Assembly (NCBI RefSeq): GCF_000019225.1 | Contig: NC_010995.1 | Span: 4,472,501 to 4,536,500, forward strand | From: Cellvibrio japonicus Ueda107 | GTDB taxonomy: Bacteria; Pseudomonadota; Gammaproteobacteria; Pseudomonadales; Cellvibrionaceae | Reading direction: 5' to 3' | Length of the DNA: 64,000 nt | Shown: one piece after another, positions 15,544 through 23,826 of the stretch | Layout: each line of letters begins with the position of its first letter | Position numbering within the stretch: position 1 is the first letter of the stretch | Program-made: the position numbers and the translations under genes | Notes under the pieces: model-generated | Database searches by the model: none | What the model was told of the DNA's origin: nothing | What the model saw: only the letters and a program-made list of their open reading frames with translations

Positions 15544-18174
15544 ATGCAACTGACCAACCTCTGCAATATCTATCGCAACCAGCTGCTCGATACGATCGGC
15601 ATGCAACGGCAGATTGTGCGCGCACAGGGTGTGTTTTTGGAAGACTCTGCCGGCAATCAAATTGTGGATTGCCTGGCCCAGTACGGCGCCGTGCCTTTTG
15701 GCCATAATCCGGAGCCACTGACCAAGGCGGTAAAAGATTACTTCGAACAACAAGGACCCGGGTTTGTGCAGCCGTTCGTGGTTGAACCCACACAGCGCCT
15801 GTCACATCGACTCTGCCAACTTGCCGGTGACGCCTACAAGTTTGTGGTATTTACCTGTTCTGGTACGGAAACAGTTGAAGCCGCCATCAAACTGGCGCGC
15901 CTGAGCAGCGGTCGGGAAAAAGTTCTGTCCACCATTAATTCCTTCCACGGTAAAACCTATTCCTCACTCTCGGCCACCGGTAGTGAAAAGTATGCGCAGG
16001 ACCTGATTGTCGATAAGCGCAATTACCACAAGGTGGTATTTAACGATATAGATGCCCTGGAAACGGCATTGGCCACGGGGGAATATGCTGCCTTTATCGT
16101 TGAACCCATCCAGGGTGAAGGCGGTATGATCGAAGCGACAGCGGAATATTTAAAAACAGCAGAAGCCCTGTGCAAACACCATGGCACCCTGTTCCTGCTG
16201 GATGAAATCCAAACCGGTATCGGACGTACCGGTTATTTTCTGGCAGCACACAAGTACGATGTCAAACCCGACATGGTGCTGTTATCCAAGGCACTGGGCG
16301 GTGGAATTTATCCCATAGGGGCAGTCATTGTTAAAAAAGGTGCCTACAACAAGGATTTCGATAAAAAACACAGTTCCACATTTGCCAATGGTGGCCTGGG
16401 TGCCCAGGTTGCCAACGCTGTGCTTGACCAGTTTGAGCAGCAGCAGGATCTGCTGGAAGCCATCCGCAACAAGGAAACCTATATCCGCGCGCGCTTGGGC
16501 CATCTGGAAAAAACCTTTCCCGATGTGTTTTCCTTCACCGGTGCAGGTTTAATGTATGCGCTGCGCTTCAAGGATGATCACAGTTTCAATAATTACATCA
16601 TCAGCTTTTGCCAAAACCGCGATGTACTTTCCTACATTATTACCGGCTATTTGCTGAACGAGAAAAAATTCCTGTGCATGCCCTTTTTGGGTGATGCCTA
16701 TGGTGCAATCCGTTTTGAACCCAGCCTGACCGTATCCCAGGACATTATTGTCAATTACATCAACGCGATTGAAGAAATCTGCCTGATTATTAAAAACCGT
16801 CGCTACGATGTACTGATGGGTTATCTGATCGGTCGCACGCTGGAAACCGCAGACCTCGCCAGCCTTATCCAGCATCCCGTCGATAAGGACGAAGTACTGG
16901 GCGACTTTGCCTACAGCGAGGAAAAAACGGCTCCGCGCTTTGCCTTTTTAATGCACGCCACCAGCAGTGTGGATGTTGCACGCGGCCTGCCGCTGGCGAT
17001 TCGCCAAAAATTCAACCGCCAGGAACAGCATGCCCTGGCCGATTGGGTTATGCGTTTTGGTGCCATTGACCCAACACCTGAACGCACCGTACAAGTCACC
17101 ATGCGCAGTAAAACCGGCAAGCTGGTTGAAGGCCTGCTGATTTTCAGCCCCATGCGTCCGGAAGAAATGATGAAGTTGACTGCCGATGAGAAAAAACAAC
17201 TCATTAATGACTACCTGGATGTTGCCGAACGCGAACAGGTGGATGTGGTTGGCCTGGGAGCCTTTACCTCCGTTATTTCGCGCGCAGGTGCCGATATCAG
17301 CCCGCGCAACTTCCATTTGACGACCGGTAACAGTTTTACCGCCCTGTCTACTGCGGAGGCGGTTAAGCAAGCCATGGGGCCGGAGATCAGCCACAAAAAC
17401 CTGATGGTGATTGGTGCGCGCGGCTCGGTAGGACGCCTGGCGTTTATGGAGCTTTGCCGCTACTTCAAAAATGTGTATTTGATCGGCAGTGGCCGCTCCG
17501 GCACCAGGCCACTCTTTGACACCATCGCCGCTGCGCTGGTGGAATTAATTGACGCCGGTGTAGAGGCAAAACCCGATTCGGCCCTGGCCAGGGCTATTGC
17601 CATGCTTCACCTGATGGATATGGATTACGCGCGGGTGATTGCCGAACTGCGCACACGCGGCGCCGGTTTCTTACAGGAAGTGATTAACAATGGCCTGTTG
17701 CAGGGTGTCAGTTTCCCTTTTGATGTCTCCTGTGAAATCAGTGATTTTGTGGATTACACCGATTGCGTTGTCACCGTGACCAGTGAAGGCAAACCCTTTA
17801 TCAAAGCCAATATTTTCAAACGCGGTACCAAGGTGTTCGATACAGCGCGCCCCTTTGATGTGATTGATGATGAAACCGAAAGCGCCACCGGTGTCACTGT
17901 GTACGAAGGTGGCCTGGTCGACCAGCCGCAGGAAACGGCATTCGGCGATTGCAATATGATCGGTTCACGCCCCGGTATTAACCTGGCCTGTTTATCCGAA
18001 ACCATTGCCCTGGCGATGGAAGGTGTCAACCACAACTACAGCGTAGGGCCCAATATTCCCTTCCTGGAAGCCAAAGCAGTATTCAACTTTTCCACCAAAC
18101 ATGGTTTTACCCATTACCTGGGAACTGCCGAGCAGAGCCTGCTGGACGATGTGGTGCTGGTGAACTACCAGTAA
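15544..18174 (+). CDS. Fused class-III aminotransferase and acyl-thioester reductase (TamH-like)
   Basis: 876 residues, starting at ATG 15544 after AGGAG. Residues about 20-440 are a PLP class-III aminotransferase: LFLLDEIQTGIGRTG has the cofactor Asp, and LLSKALGGGIYPIG carries PLP Lys249. Residues about 475-870 resemble cyanobacterial acyl-ACP reductase: FAFLMHATSSVDVARGLP, VVGLGAFTSVIS, HLTTGNSFTA, a Rossmann loop VIGARGSVGRLAF (about 621-633), and Cys816 in NLACLSETIALAMEG, at the position of the acyl-accepting Cys. Predicted chemistry: acyl-ACP or acyl-CoA is reduced to an aldehyde, then transaminated to a primary fatty amine without release. The same order of domains is described for TamH of Pseudoalteromonas. 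Amino donor and chain length are unknown. Confidence 0.85.
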   Translation: MQLTNLCNIYRNQLLDTIGMQRQIVRAQGVFLEDSAGNQIVDCLAQYGAVPFGHNPEPLTKAVKDYFEQQGPGFVQPFVVEPTQRLSHRLCQLAGDAYKFVVFTCSGTETVEAAIKLARLSSGREKVLSTINSFHGKTYSSLSATGSEKYAQDLIVDKRNYHKVVFNDIDALETALATGEYAAFIVEPIQGEGGMIEATAEYLKTAEALCKHHGTLFLLDEIQTGIGRTGYFLAAHKYDVKPDMVLLSKALGGGIYPIGAVIVKKGAYNKDFDKKHSSTFANGGLGAQVANAVLDQFEQQQDLLEAIRNKETYIRARLGHLEKTFPDVFSFTGAGLMYALRFKDDHSFNNYIISFCQNRDVLSYIITGYLLNEKKFLCMPFLGDAYGAIRFEPSLTVSQDIIVNYINAIEEICLIIKNRRYDVLMGYLIGRTLETADLASLIQHPVDKDEVLGDFAYSEEKTAPRFAFLMHATSSVDVARGLPLAIRQKFNRQEQHALADWVMRFGAIDPTPERTVQVTMRSKTGKLVEGLLIFSPMRPEEMMKLTADEKKQLINDYLDVAEREQVDVVGLGAFTSVISRAGADISPRNFHLTTGNSFTALSTAEAVKQAMGPEISHKNLMVIGARGSVGRLAFMELCRYFKNVYLIGSGRSGTRPLFDTIAAALVELIDAGVEAKPDSALARAIAMLHLMDMDYARVIAELRTRGAGFLQEVINNGLLQGVSFPFDVSCEISDFVDYTDCVVTVTSEGKPFIKANIFKRGTKVFDTARPFDVIDDETESATGVTVYEGGLVDQPQETAFGDCNMIGSRPGINLACLSETIALAMEGVNHNYSVGPNIPFLEAKAVFNFSTKHGFTHYLGTAEQSLLDDVVLVNYQ

Positions 18175-18260
18175 CGGCCTTTCAATCAAGCCACCCCGGC
18201 CCGGCGATTTTCCGGGGCAGGGTGGTGAACCTAACCTTGACTGAAAATAGGGTAACTATC

Positions 18261-19775
18261 ATGGATGCCGTCAACCGTTTTGAAACGCGATCGACCTTTT
18301 TACTGTGGCGCCTGGAATATTCAATGTTGTTGCTGATCAGTTTGGCAGCCTTGTTTTACCATTGGGATGAGATTCGCTGGATACCTTTCCTGATTTTATT
18401 CTGGTACATAGACCTGATCGGCTATGTACCCGGCGCTATTGTGTACCGCCTGAACAATGGCAAGGTACCGCCTTTTTTCTATTATCTTTATAACTTCACC
18501 CACAATTATGTCACCGCCGGTGCTGTTGCGCTTTTGTGGGCCGTATTTGTAGGCATCGAATGGGCACTGCTGGCCATTCCCATTCATTTATTTGGCGACA
18601 GGGCGATTTTTGGCAACAGTTTTAAATCCATCAAGATCAATTACGAGGGTAAACCCGACCAGGAATTTACCGAATTTGTACGCTTGTTCGAGCAGAAAAA
18701 ACCCCACTACGTCGCCACAGGCGATAAGCCTGATAGTCCGGCCACACGGGTAACCAGCGCAGCGCAGCCTGCGGTAAACCCATTGCCCCTGGATCAAGTG
18801 GTTGCCTACCTGAACCGCTATGCCAACCACCCGTCATCGTTCCTGGCAACCAACCAGGCAACCTCGCATTTTAGCCTGCCGGGTATCGAGGGTTTTATTC
18901 CCTATCGCGATGACCAGAAATGTATTTTCCAGATTTGCGGGGTTATTGCAGCCGAACAGGATCGCGCAACCCTATTGCAGGCCTTTATCGAAAAAACAAC
19001 CCGCGAAAAAAAAGCGCTCTGCTGTGTACAGATTCGCGCTGACCAGATCGCACTTTACGAAAAATACGGATTCTCCATTAATCAAATGGGGCTGTCCTAC
19101 ACCCTGGATTTGCATCGCTTTACCACAGCGGGTACACCTTTTGTCAGTATGCGCAACAAAATCAAACGCGCACAAAAGGCTGGCGTTAAGGTGCATGAGT
19201 TGGGCAAGGATATTCCCTGGACCGACAAGCTGCGCGGCGAACTGGATGCGATTACCCAATCCTGGCTGGCCACCAAAGGCAATAAACCCCTGCTGGAATT
19301 TATGGTGGGCGAAATGGCCCCGGAGACGGAACACTACCGCCGCCTTTTCGGTGCGTTTCTTGACGACCAGTTAATTGGCTTTGTCAGCTATGTACCCTCA
19401 CACGGCGACCTGGGGGGTTGGATGCACGACCTGAGTCGTCGCCAAAAAGAAGTGCCGCCAGGGGTGATGGAGTTAATCAATATCACCGCTATCGACAGAT
19501 TTAAAACCGAGCAGGTGAATTATTTGAATTTTGGTTTGACCCCTTTCTGCGGAATCAAACCGGAGCTGGATAAGTATGCCTCCAGAAGCCGGTTTTTATC
19601 GCGCCTGCTGAATTTCCTGGAGAAGTATGGCCAGGCGGTATACCCGGCCATCAATCAGGTCGCCTATAAGAAGAAATGGCAACCCTTGGCAGAAACAGCG
19701 GAATACGTGGGTTTTTATGGCGGTTTTAAACTGGGCCATTTGTACCGGCTGATGAAAATCACCCGCTCCATTTAA
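18261..19775 (+). CDS. Membrane protein with MprF-C-like (DUF2156) aminoacyl/acyl transferase domain
   Basis: 504 residues from ATG 18261. Residues about 18-115 hold three or four membrane helices (YSMLLLISLAALFY, WIPFLILFWYIDLIGYV, YVTAGAVALLWAVFVGIEWALLAIP) ending in HLFGDRAIFGN. Residues about 185-500 match the double-GNAT fold of lysylphosphatidylglycerol synthase C-terminal domains (DUF2156): MRNKIKRAQKAG, DQLIGFVSYVPS, LGGWMHDLSRR, GVMELINITAIDRFKTEQVNYLNFGL. Family members move an amino acid from aminoacyl-tRNA to a lipid head group; VlmA of valanimycin synthesis loads serine on a hydroxylamine. Here it may attach an amino acid or acyl group to the fatty amine at the inner membrane. 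The acceptor is inferred from context. Confidence 0.75.
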   Translation: MDAVNRFETRSTFLLWRLEYSMLLLISLAALFYHWDEIRWIPFLILFWYIDLIGYVPGAIVYRLNNGKVPPFFYYLYNFTHNYVTAGAVALLWAVFVGIEWALLAIPIHLFGDRAIFGNSFKSIKINYEGKPDQEFTEFVRLFEQKKPHYVATGDKPDSPATRVTSAAQPAVNPLPLDQVVAYLNRYANHPSSFLATNQATSHFSLPGIEGFIPYRDDQKCIFQICGVIAAEQDRATLLQAFIEKTTREKKALCCVQIRADQIALYEKYGFSINQMGLSYTLDLHRFTTAGTPFVSMRNKIKRAQKAGVKVHELGKDIPWTDKLRGELDAITQSWLATKGNKPLLEFMVGEMAPETEHYRRLFGAFLDDQLIGFVSYVPSHGDLGGWMHDLSRRQKEVPPGVMELINITAIDRFKTEQVNYLNFGLTPFCGIKPELDKYASRSRFLSRLLNFLEKYGQAVYPAINQVAYKKKWQPLAETAEYVGFYGGFKLGHLYRLMKITRSI

Positions 19776-19813
19776 TACACGTCCTCCATGGGATAGCGGA
19801 AGAAGGAAACCTT

Positions 19814-21178
19814 ATGTGTGAACAATCACCCTGGCAGACAGGGCCAGCCAGCGACACCATCACTGCCTTAAATAGGGATCAGGTGTTTGATGTGGTGGTG
19901 GTGGGCGGTGGCTTTACCGGATTATCCATTGCCTATCACCTTGCCAAACTCAAAGGTGCAGAAGGTATTGCACTGGTAGAGGCGGCAGAAATAGGGTCGG
20001 GCGCCAGCGGGCGCAATTCCGGCATGATCGGCCCCGGTATTTGGGGCACCTATGATCGCATGGAAAAGAAATTCGGCCCCGACATGGCACAGGCGATGTT
20101 TGCCCACACCGAATCGGCCGTGCGCATTGCCATCGATTGGATTCAGGCAGAACCCTTACCCTGTGATTTGGTGGTCGGCAAGCAGATCAAAGTCGCCATC
20201 ACAGAAGCTCACCAGGAAAAACTGGCGCGCGAAGTGAGCGCCCTGCAACGTGCAGGCTTTGCAATCCGCGGATTGGAAAAGCGCGAATTGCAACACCATA
20301 TTCGCACAGATCGCTATCGCTATGGCTTGGAATATGCACAATCGGCCACGGTTAATCCCCTGGCACTGGCCCAGGCCTTAAAACACCAATTAATTGCCAT
20401 GGGTGTCCAGGTATTCGAACACACGCCGGTTACCCATATCCAGAGCCACACCCAGCAGTTGATGATAAAAACCCCTAAGGCATCGCTCTGTGCTAAAAAC
20501 CTGTTTATTGCCGCCAATGGCTTTATGCCCGCCATGGGTATTTTAAAAAACCGGGTGTTTCCCATCTCCACCCATTTACTGCGCACCCAGCCGCTAACCA
20601 ATACCGAGCTGGCCAGCCTGGGCATTAACAGCCACTGTGCCTTTATCGATACGCGCCGGATTTTTAATTTTTTCCGTTTAACACCGGATAACCGCCTTGT
20701 GTTTGGTGGCGGTAAACCGGTGCTCAATCCTGCTAACAGTAACGGACGCTTTGAGCATCACACCGATAAGTGCGCCGGCCAGGTATTACACCGTGAATTG
20801 CTTGATGTATTTCCCACACTGGCAGACGTGCCCATTGAAACCCTGTGGCGCGGCACCATGGGTTTTACCATTGATAATTTACCCATCCTCGGCGCTACCG
20901 CTGATCCGCGCATTTTTCTTGCCGGTGCCTGGTGCGGCCATGGCCTGGCCCTATCGCTGGCCAATGGCAAACACATTGCACAGGCCTGGATAAACAACGA
21001 GCCCATGACCTCTATGCCCTGGCACCGCGCCAGTGCACCGCTCATGCCGCCCGGAGCGCTGTTGGCACCATCGCTGGCAGCTTATATATCAACCCTGTCG
21101 CTGGCAGACCGCTGGGACCTGTTCAAAGGTGGCAGCGCTGGTGGCGCGCCGCATCAGACACAGGTTGTGGGCAAATGA
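19814..21178 (+). CDS. DAO-family FAD-dependent amine oxidase
   Basis: 454 residues, starting at ATG 19814 after AAGGA. The N-terminus has a GxGxxG FAD motif (VVVVGGGFTGLSIAYHLAKLKG), then the GSGASGRNSGMIGPG segment typical of glycine/sarcosine/gamma-glutamylputrescine oxidases. The C-terminus has TMGFTIDNLPILG and AGAWCGHGLALSLANGKHIAQA, the second FAD contact. Such enzymes oxidise a C-N bond of a secondary or primary amine with release of peroxide. Placed after the amine-forming and aminoacyl-transfer genes, it may oxidise an aminoacyl-alkylamine intermediate. A role in amine breakdown is also possible. Confidence 0.8.
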   Translation: MCEQSPWQTGPASDTITALNRDQVFDVVVVGGGFTGLSIAYHLAKLKGAEGIALVEAAEIGSGASGRNSGMIGPGIWGTYDRMEKKFGPDMAQAMFAHTESAVRIAIDWIQAEPLPCDLVVGKQIKVAITEAHQEKLAREVSALQRAGFAIRGLEKRELQHHIRTDRYRYGLEYAQSATVNPLALAQALKHQLIAMGVQVFEHTPVTHIQSHTQQLMIKTPKASLCAKNLFIAANGFMPAMGILKNRVFPISTHLLRTQPLTNTELASLGINSHCAFIDTRRIFNFFRLTPDNRLVFGGGKPVLNPANSNGRFEHHTDKCAGQVLHRELLDVFPTLADVPIETLWRGTMGFTIDNLPILGATADPRIFLAGAWCGHGLALSLANGKHIAQAWINNEPMTSMPWHRASAPLMPPGALLAPSLAAYISTLSLADRWDLFKGGSAGGAPHQTQVVGK

Positions 21179-21249
21179 TGCATTACCGGATTAAGCGCAC
21201 GCGCCAGCGCTGCAACACCCATTTACTGTTTCAATAATCAGGAGGTTAT

Positions 21250-23823
21250 ATGAAAGGCAACTCTGTGCAATCGTCGGAATCGCTAGGTGCCAGGCTACTG
21301 GATCGCTACGTCAGCTTTTCCGTCAACAAACCCTGGATACTCTTGTTATTCACGCTCTTAACCACGGCTTTTTTCGGTTTCAAACTGTCCGAATTAAAAG
21401 TGGACTCCACGCCGTATTTTATGGATGGCGATCATCCGGAAAGGCGCGAGGAGGCGGTAGTACGCAGCCTGTTCACCAGCACCAAAGAACAGGCCTTTGT
21501 GCTGGTGGTGGCGCAGGGCCAGGATATTTATAACCTGAATACGCTGACCACCATCGATAAACTCAGCCATGCCTTTGAAAACCTGTCCCTGCTGCAGGAC
21601 GATGATGCAGCCCACCTGGAGTCGGTTGCGACAACAGAGGCACAACAAAAACAGGTGGCGCGCATTCTGGAAAACGGCATCCAGGTATCCGACCTGGTCA
21701 GCCTGCAGCAATTGCTTGATTCCGGCCTATCCGAAAAATCCCATAAGCTGGTTGAAGACCTGATCATTCGCGTCAAGCCCGTGCATAAAGTCAGAAGCCT
21801 GACCCAAATTGAAAACCTGCAGGGCGATGCGGGCTCGCTCGACGTCGGCCCCCTGGTCGATGACATTGCCAATAACGCGGAATTTTTCCAGGGCCTTAAA
21901 CGCAAGGTGGCAGAGAATACCCTGTATCACCATATCCTGGTGTCCGACGATCACAGGGCGGCCAATATCCAGATCGAATTTAATGTTCCCGATTACGATT
22001 CGCCCAACCTGGTTAAAGCACACCAGGCGGTTCTGGATATTATCGATGCACAAGATACCCGCGATGCGATTCACTTCGGTGGAACGCCGGTCGTTAACGC
22101 TGAGATAGTTCACGTGCTGGAGCGCGATAACGGTATCTTTTTCCCGCTGGTCATCCTGATTATTGCATTCATCCTCTACATCAGCTTCCGTCGCTTCCAG
22201 GGTATCTGGATTCCACTGCTGATTGCCATACTGAGTGTTGTGTGGGCGATGGGTTTTATGTCCATGCTCGGCATCAAACAAAATGTGGTCACCACCGCGC
22301 TGCCGGTTTTCCTGATCTCCATTGCGGTGTGCGACTCTATCCACTACCTGAGTATGTATTACCAGAAATTAAAGCAACACGATAAACAAAGCGCGATCCA
22401 GGAGAGCCTGAAGAAATTATTTTCCGCCCTGTTCCTCACATCACTGACAACCATGATCGGTTTTTACTCCCTGACCATTACCGAACTGGTGCTGGTTAAA
22501 GAGTTCGGCATAGTGATGATTGCCGGTGTGTTTTTTGCGTTTGTCCTGACCATCGTACTCCTGCCCGCCTTATTGCAGCTGACCGAAAAGTCACAGCAGG
22601 GCAATAACCACAATACCGCTAAATCCAGTCTCATTGCTGATGCGATTACTGCACTGATCCAGCGTATCAACCATTTTTCACAACAAAAACACAGCCTGCT
22701 GCTGGTGTGTGTGTTGGTGTTTTCGGCGCTGGTGGGTTATTTGAGCTCGCAGATTCGCTTCGACCAGCACAACACCTCGTCCTTTGATAAGGACACCCGC
22801 CTGAGAATTGACGATGCCGTTTTGAACCAGCACCTCGGCGGCACCAGCCCGTTGAACATTTCATTCCATGCCAGCACCCAGGGGGCTTTTACCCAGGTTG
22901 ATGTCATCCGCGCACTCGACAAGATTGAACAGCACTTACTGGAGCAATACCCAACCCTGGGCTATGCAAGCTCACCGGTGGATTACCTGAAGCGAATCCA
23001 CCAGGTACTGACAGAAGCACCCGAATATGCACTGCCCAGGAACCTGAGTTCGGATCAAATTGCCCAATACTATCTGCTCTATGAAACCAGCAACGGACAG
23101 GAAATCCGCAATGTGCTGGACGATACCTACAGCCACGCACGCATTGCATTGTTGGGGCATACCGACCAGGCAAGTGAATGGAAAAAAATCATCCGCGAGA
23201 GCGATGCCTACATCAAATCGGTATTACCTGCCGGTATCAGCTACCACTTCAGCGGTGTAGGCAATATCCAAAAAGCCAACCTGGATGAAGTAATCAGCAG
23301 CCAGATGAACAGCCTGGTGGTGGGTGTGATATTTATCTTTGCCGCCATGGTTCTTGCCACCCGTTCGCTGTTGCTGGGCTTTATCGGGGTGATCCCATTG
23401 GCCTTGACGCTGGTCTCACTGTTTGCCTTTATGGCGGTGATGGATATCCACCTGGATATAGGCACGGGCTTAATCGCCGCCCTGGTTTTTGGTATCGGTG
23501 TCGATTACTCGATCCACTTTTTCACCCAGTTTAAAAACCATTACCACACCCAGGGCAAGGATCTGGAAACCGCTATCAGCGATGCGCTGACTGATATGGG
23601 CGCACCGGTGGTCATCAATTCGCTGTCACTGGCTGCCGGCTTCCTGGTGCTGTCCCTGTCCAGTTACTCACCCCTGGCCTACCTGGGCATGTTTGTGGCC
23701 GGCGCTATGGTGCTCTGTGCTGTCTGGGTACTGTTCCTGGTGCCTATGCTGCTGCGCACCTTCTGGACCAGCAAGCTTGAAATCCCCAGCGCACAGGCAG
23801 CTGTCGCCGACGTAAAGGACTAG
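21250..23823 (+). CDS. RND-superfamily (MMPL/HpnN-like) lipid exporter
   Basis: 857 residues with the RND plan: one helix near residues 30-50, a large periplasmic loop, five helices about 285-440 (PLVILIIAFILYISFRRFQGIWIPLL and following), another single helix near 485, a second periplasmic loop, and five helices about 690-840. The internal duplication and sterol-sensing-like helices match exporters of hydrophobic molecules such as hopanoids or mycobacterial lipids. GGAGG precedes the start. There is no adaptor gene; instead a LolA-like protein and an outer-membrane barrel lie at the end of the cluster, which suits lipid transfer to the outer membrane. Confidence 0.85.
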   Translation: MKGNSVQSSESLGARLLDRYVSFSVNKPWILLLFTLLTTAFFGFKLSELKVDSTPYFMDGDHPERREEAVVRSLFTSTKEQAFVLVVAQGQDIYNLNTLTTIDKLSHAFENLSLLQDDDAAHLESVATTEAQQKQVARILENGIQVSDLVSLQQLLDSGLSEKSHKLVEDLIIRVKPVHKVRSLTQIENLQGDAGSLDVGPLVDDIANNAEFFQGLKRKVAENTLYHHILVSDDHRAANIQIEFNVPDYDSPNLVKAHQAVLDIIDAQDTRDAIHFGGTPVVNAEIVHVLERDNGIFFPLVILIIAFILYISFRRFQGIWIPLLIAILSVVWAMGFMSMLGIKQNVVTTALPVFLISIAVCDSIHYLSMYYQKLKQHDKQSAIQESLKKLFSALFLTSLTTMIGFYSLTITELVLVKEFGIVMIAGVFFAFVLTIVLLPALLQLTEKSQQGNNHNTAKSSLIADAITALIQRINHFSQQKHSLLLVCVLVFSALVGYLSSQIRFDQHNTSSFDKDTRLRIDDAVLNQHLGGTSPLNISFHASTQGAFTQVDVIRALDKIEQHLLEQYPTLGYASSPVDYLKRIHQVLTEAPEYALPRNLSSDQIAQYYLLYETSNGQEIRNVLDDTYSHARIALLGHTDQASEWKKIIRESDAYIKSVLPAGISYHFSGVGNIQKANLDEVISSQMNSLVVGVIFIFAAMVLATRSLLLGFIGVIPLALTLVSLFAFMAVMDIHLDIGTGLIAALVFGIGVDYSIHFFTQFKNHYHTQGKDLETAISDALTDMGAPVVINSLSLAAGFLVLSLSSYSPLAYLGMFVAGAMVLCAVWVLFLVPMLLRTFWTSKLEIPSAQAAVADVKD

Positions 23824-23826
23824 ATC

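Noticed and set aside
15544..18174. Fusion caused by a sequencing error joining two genes
   Set aside because: No stop or start signals near the domain border, the linker is continuous, and TamH has the same order.
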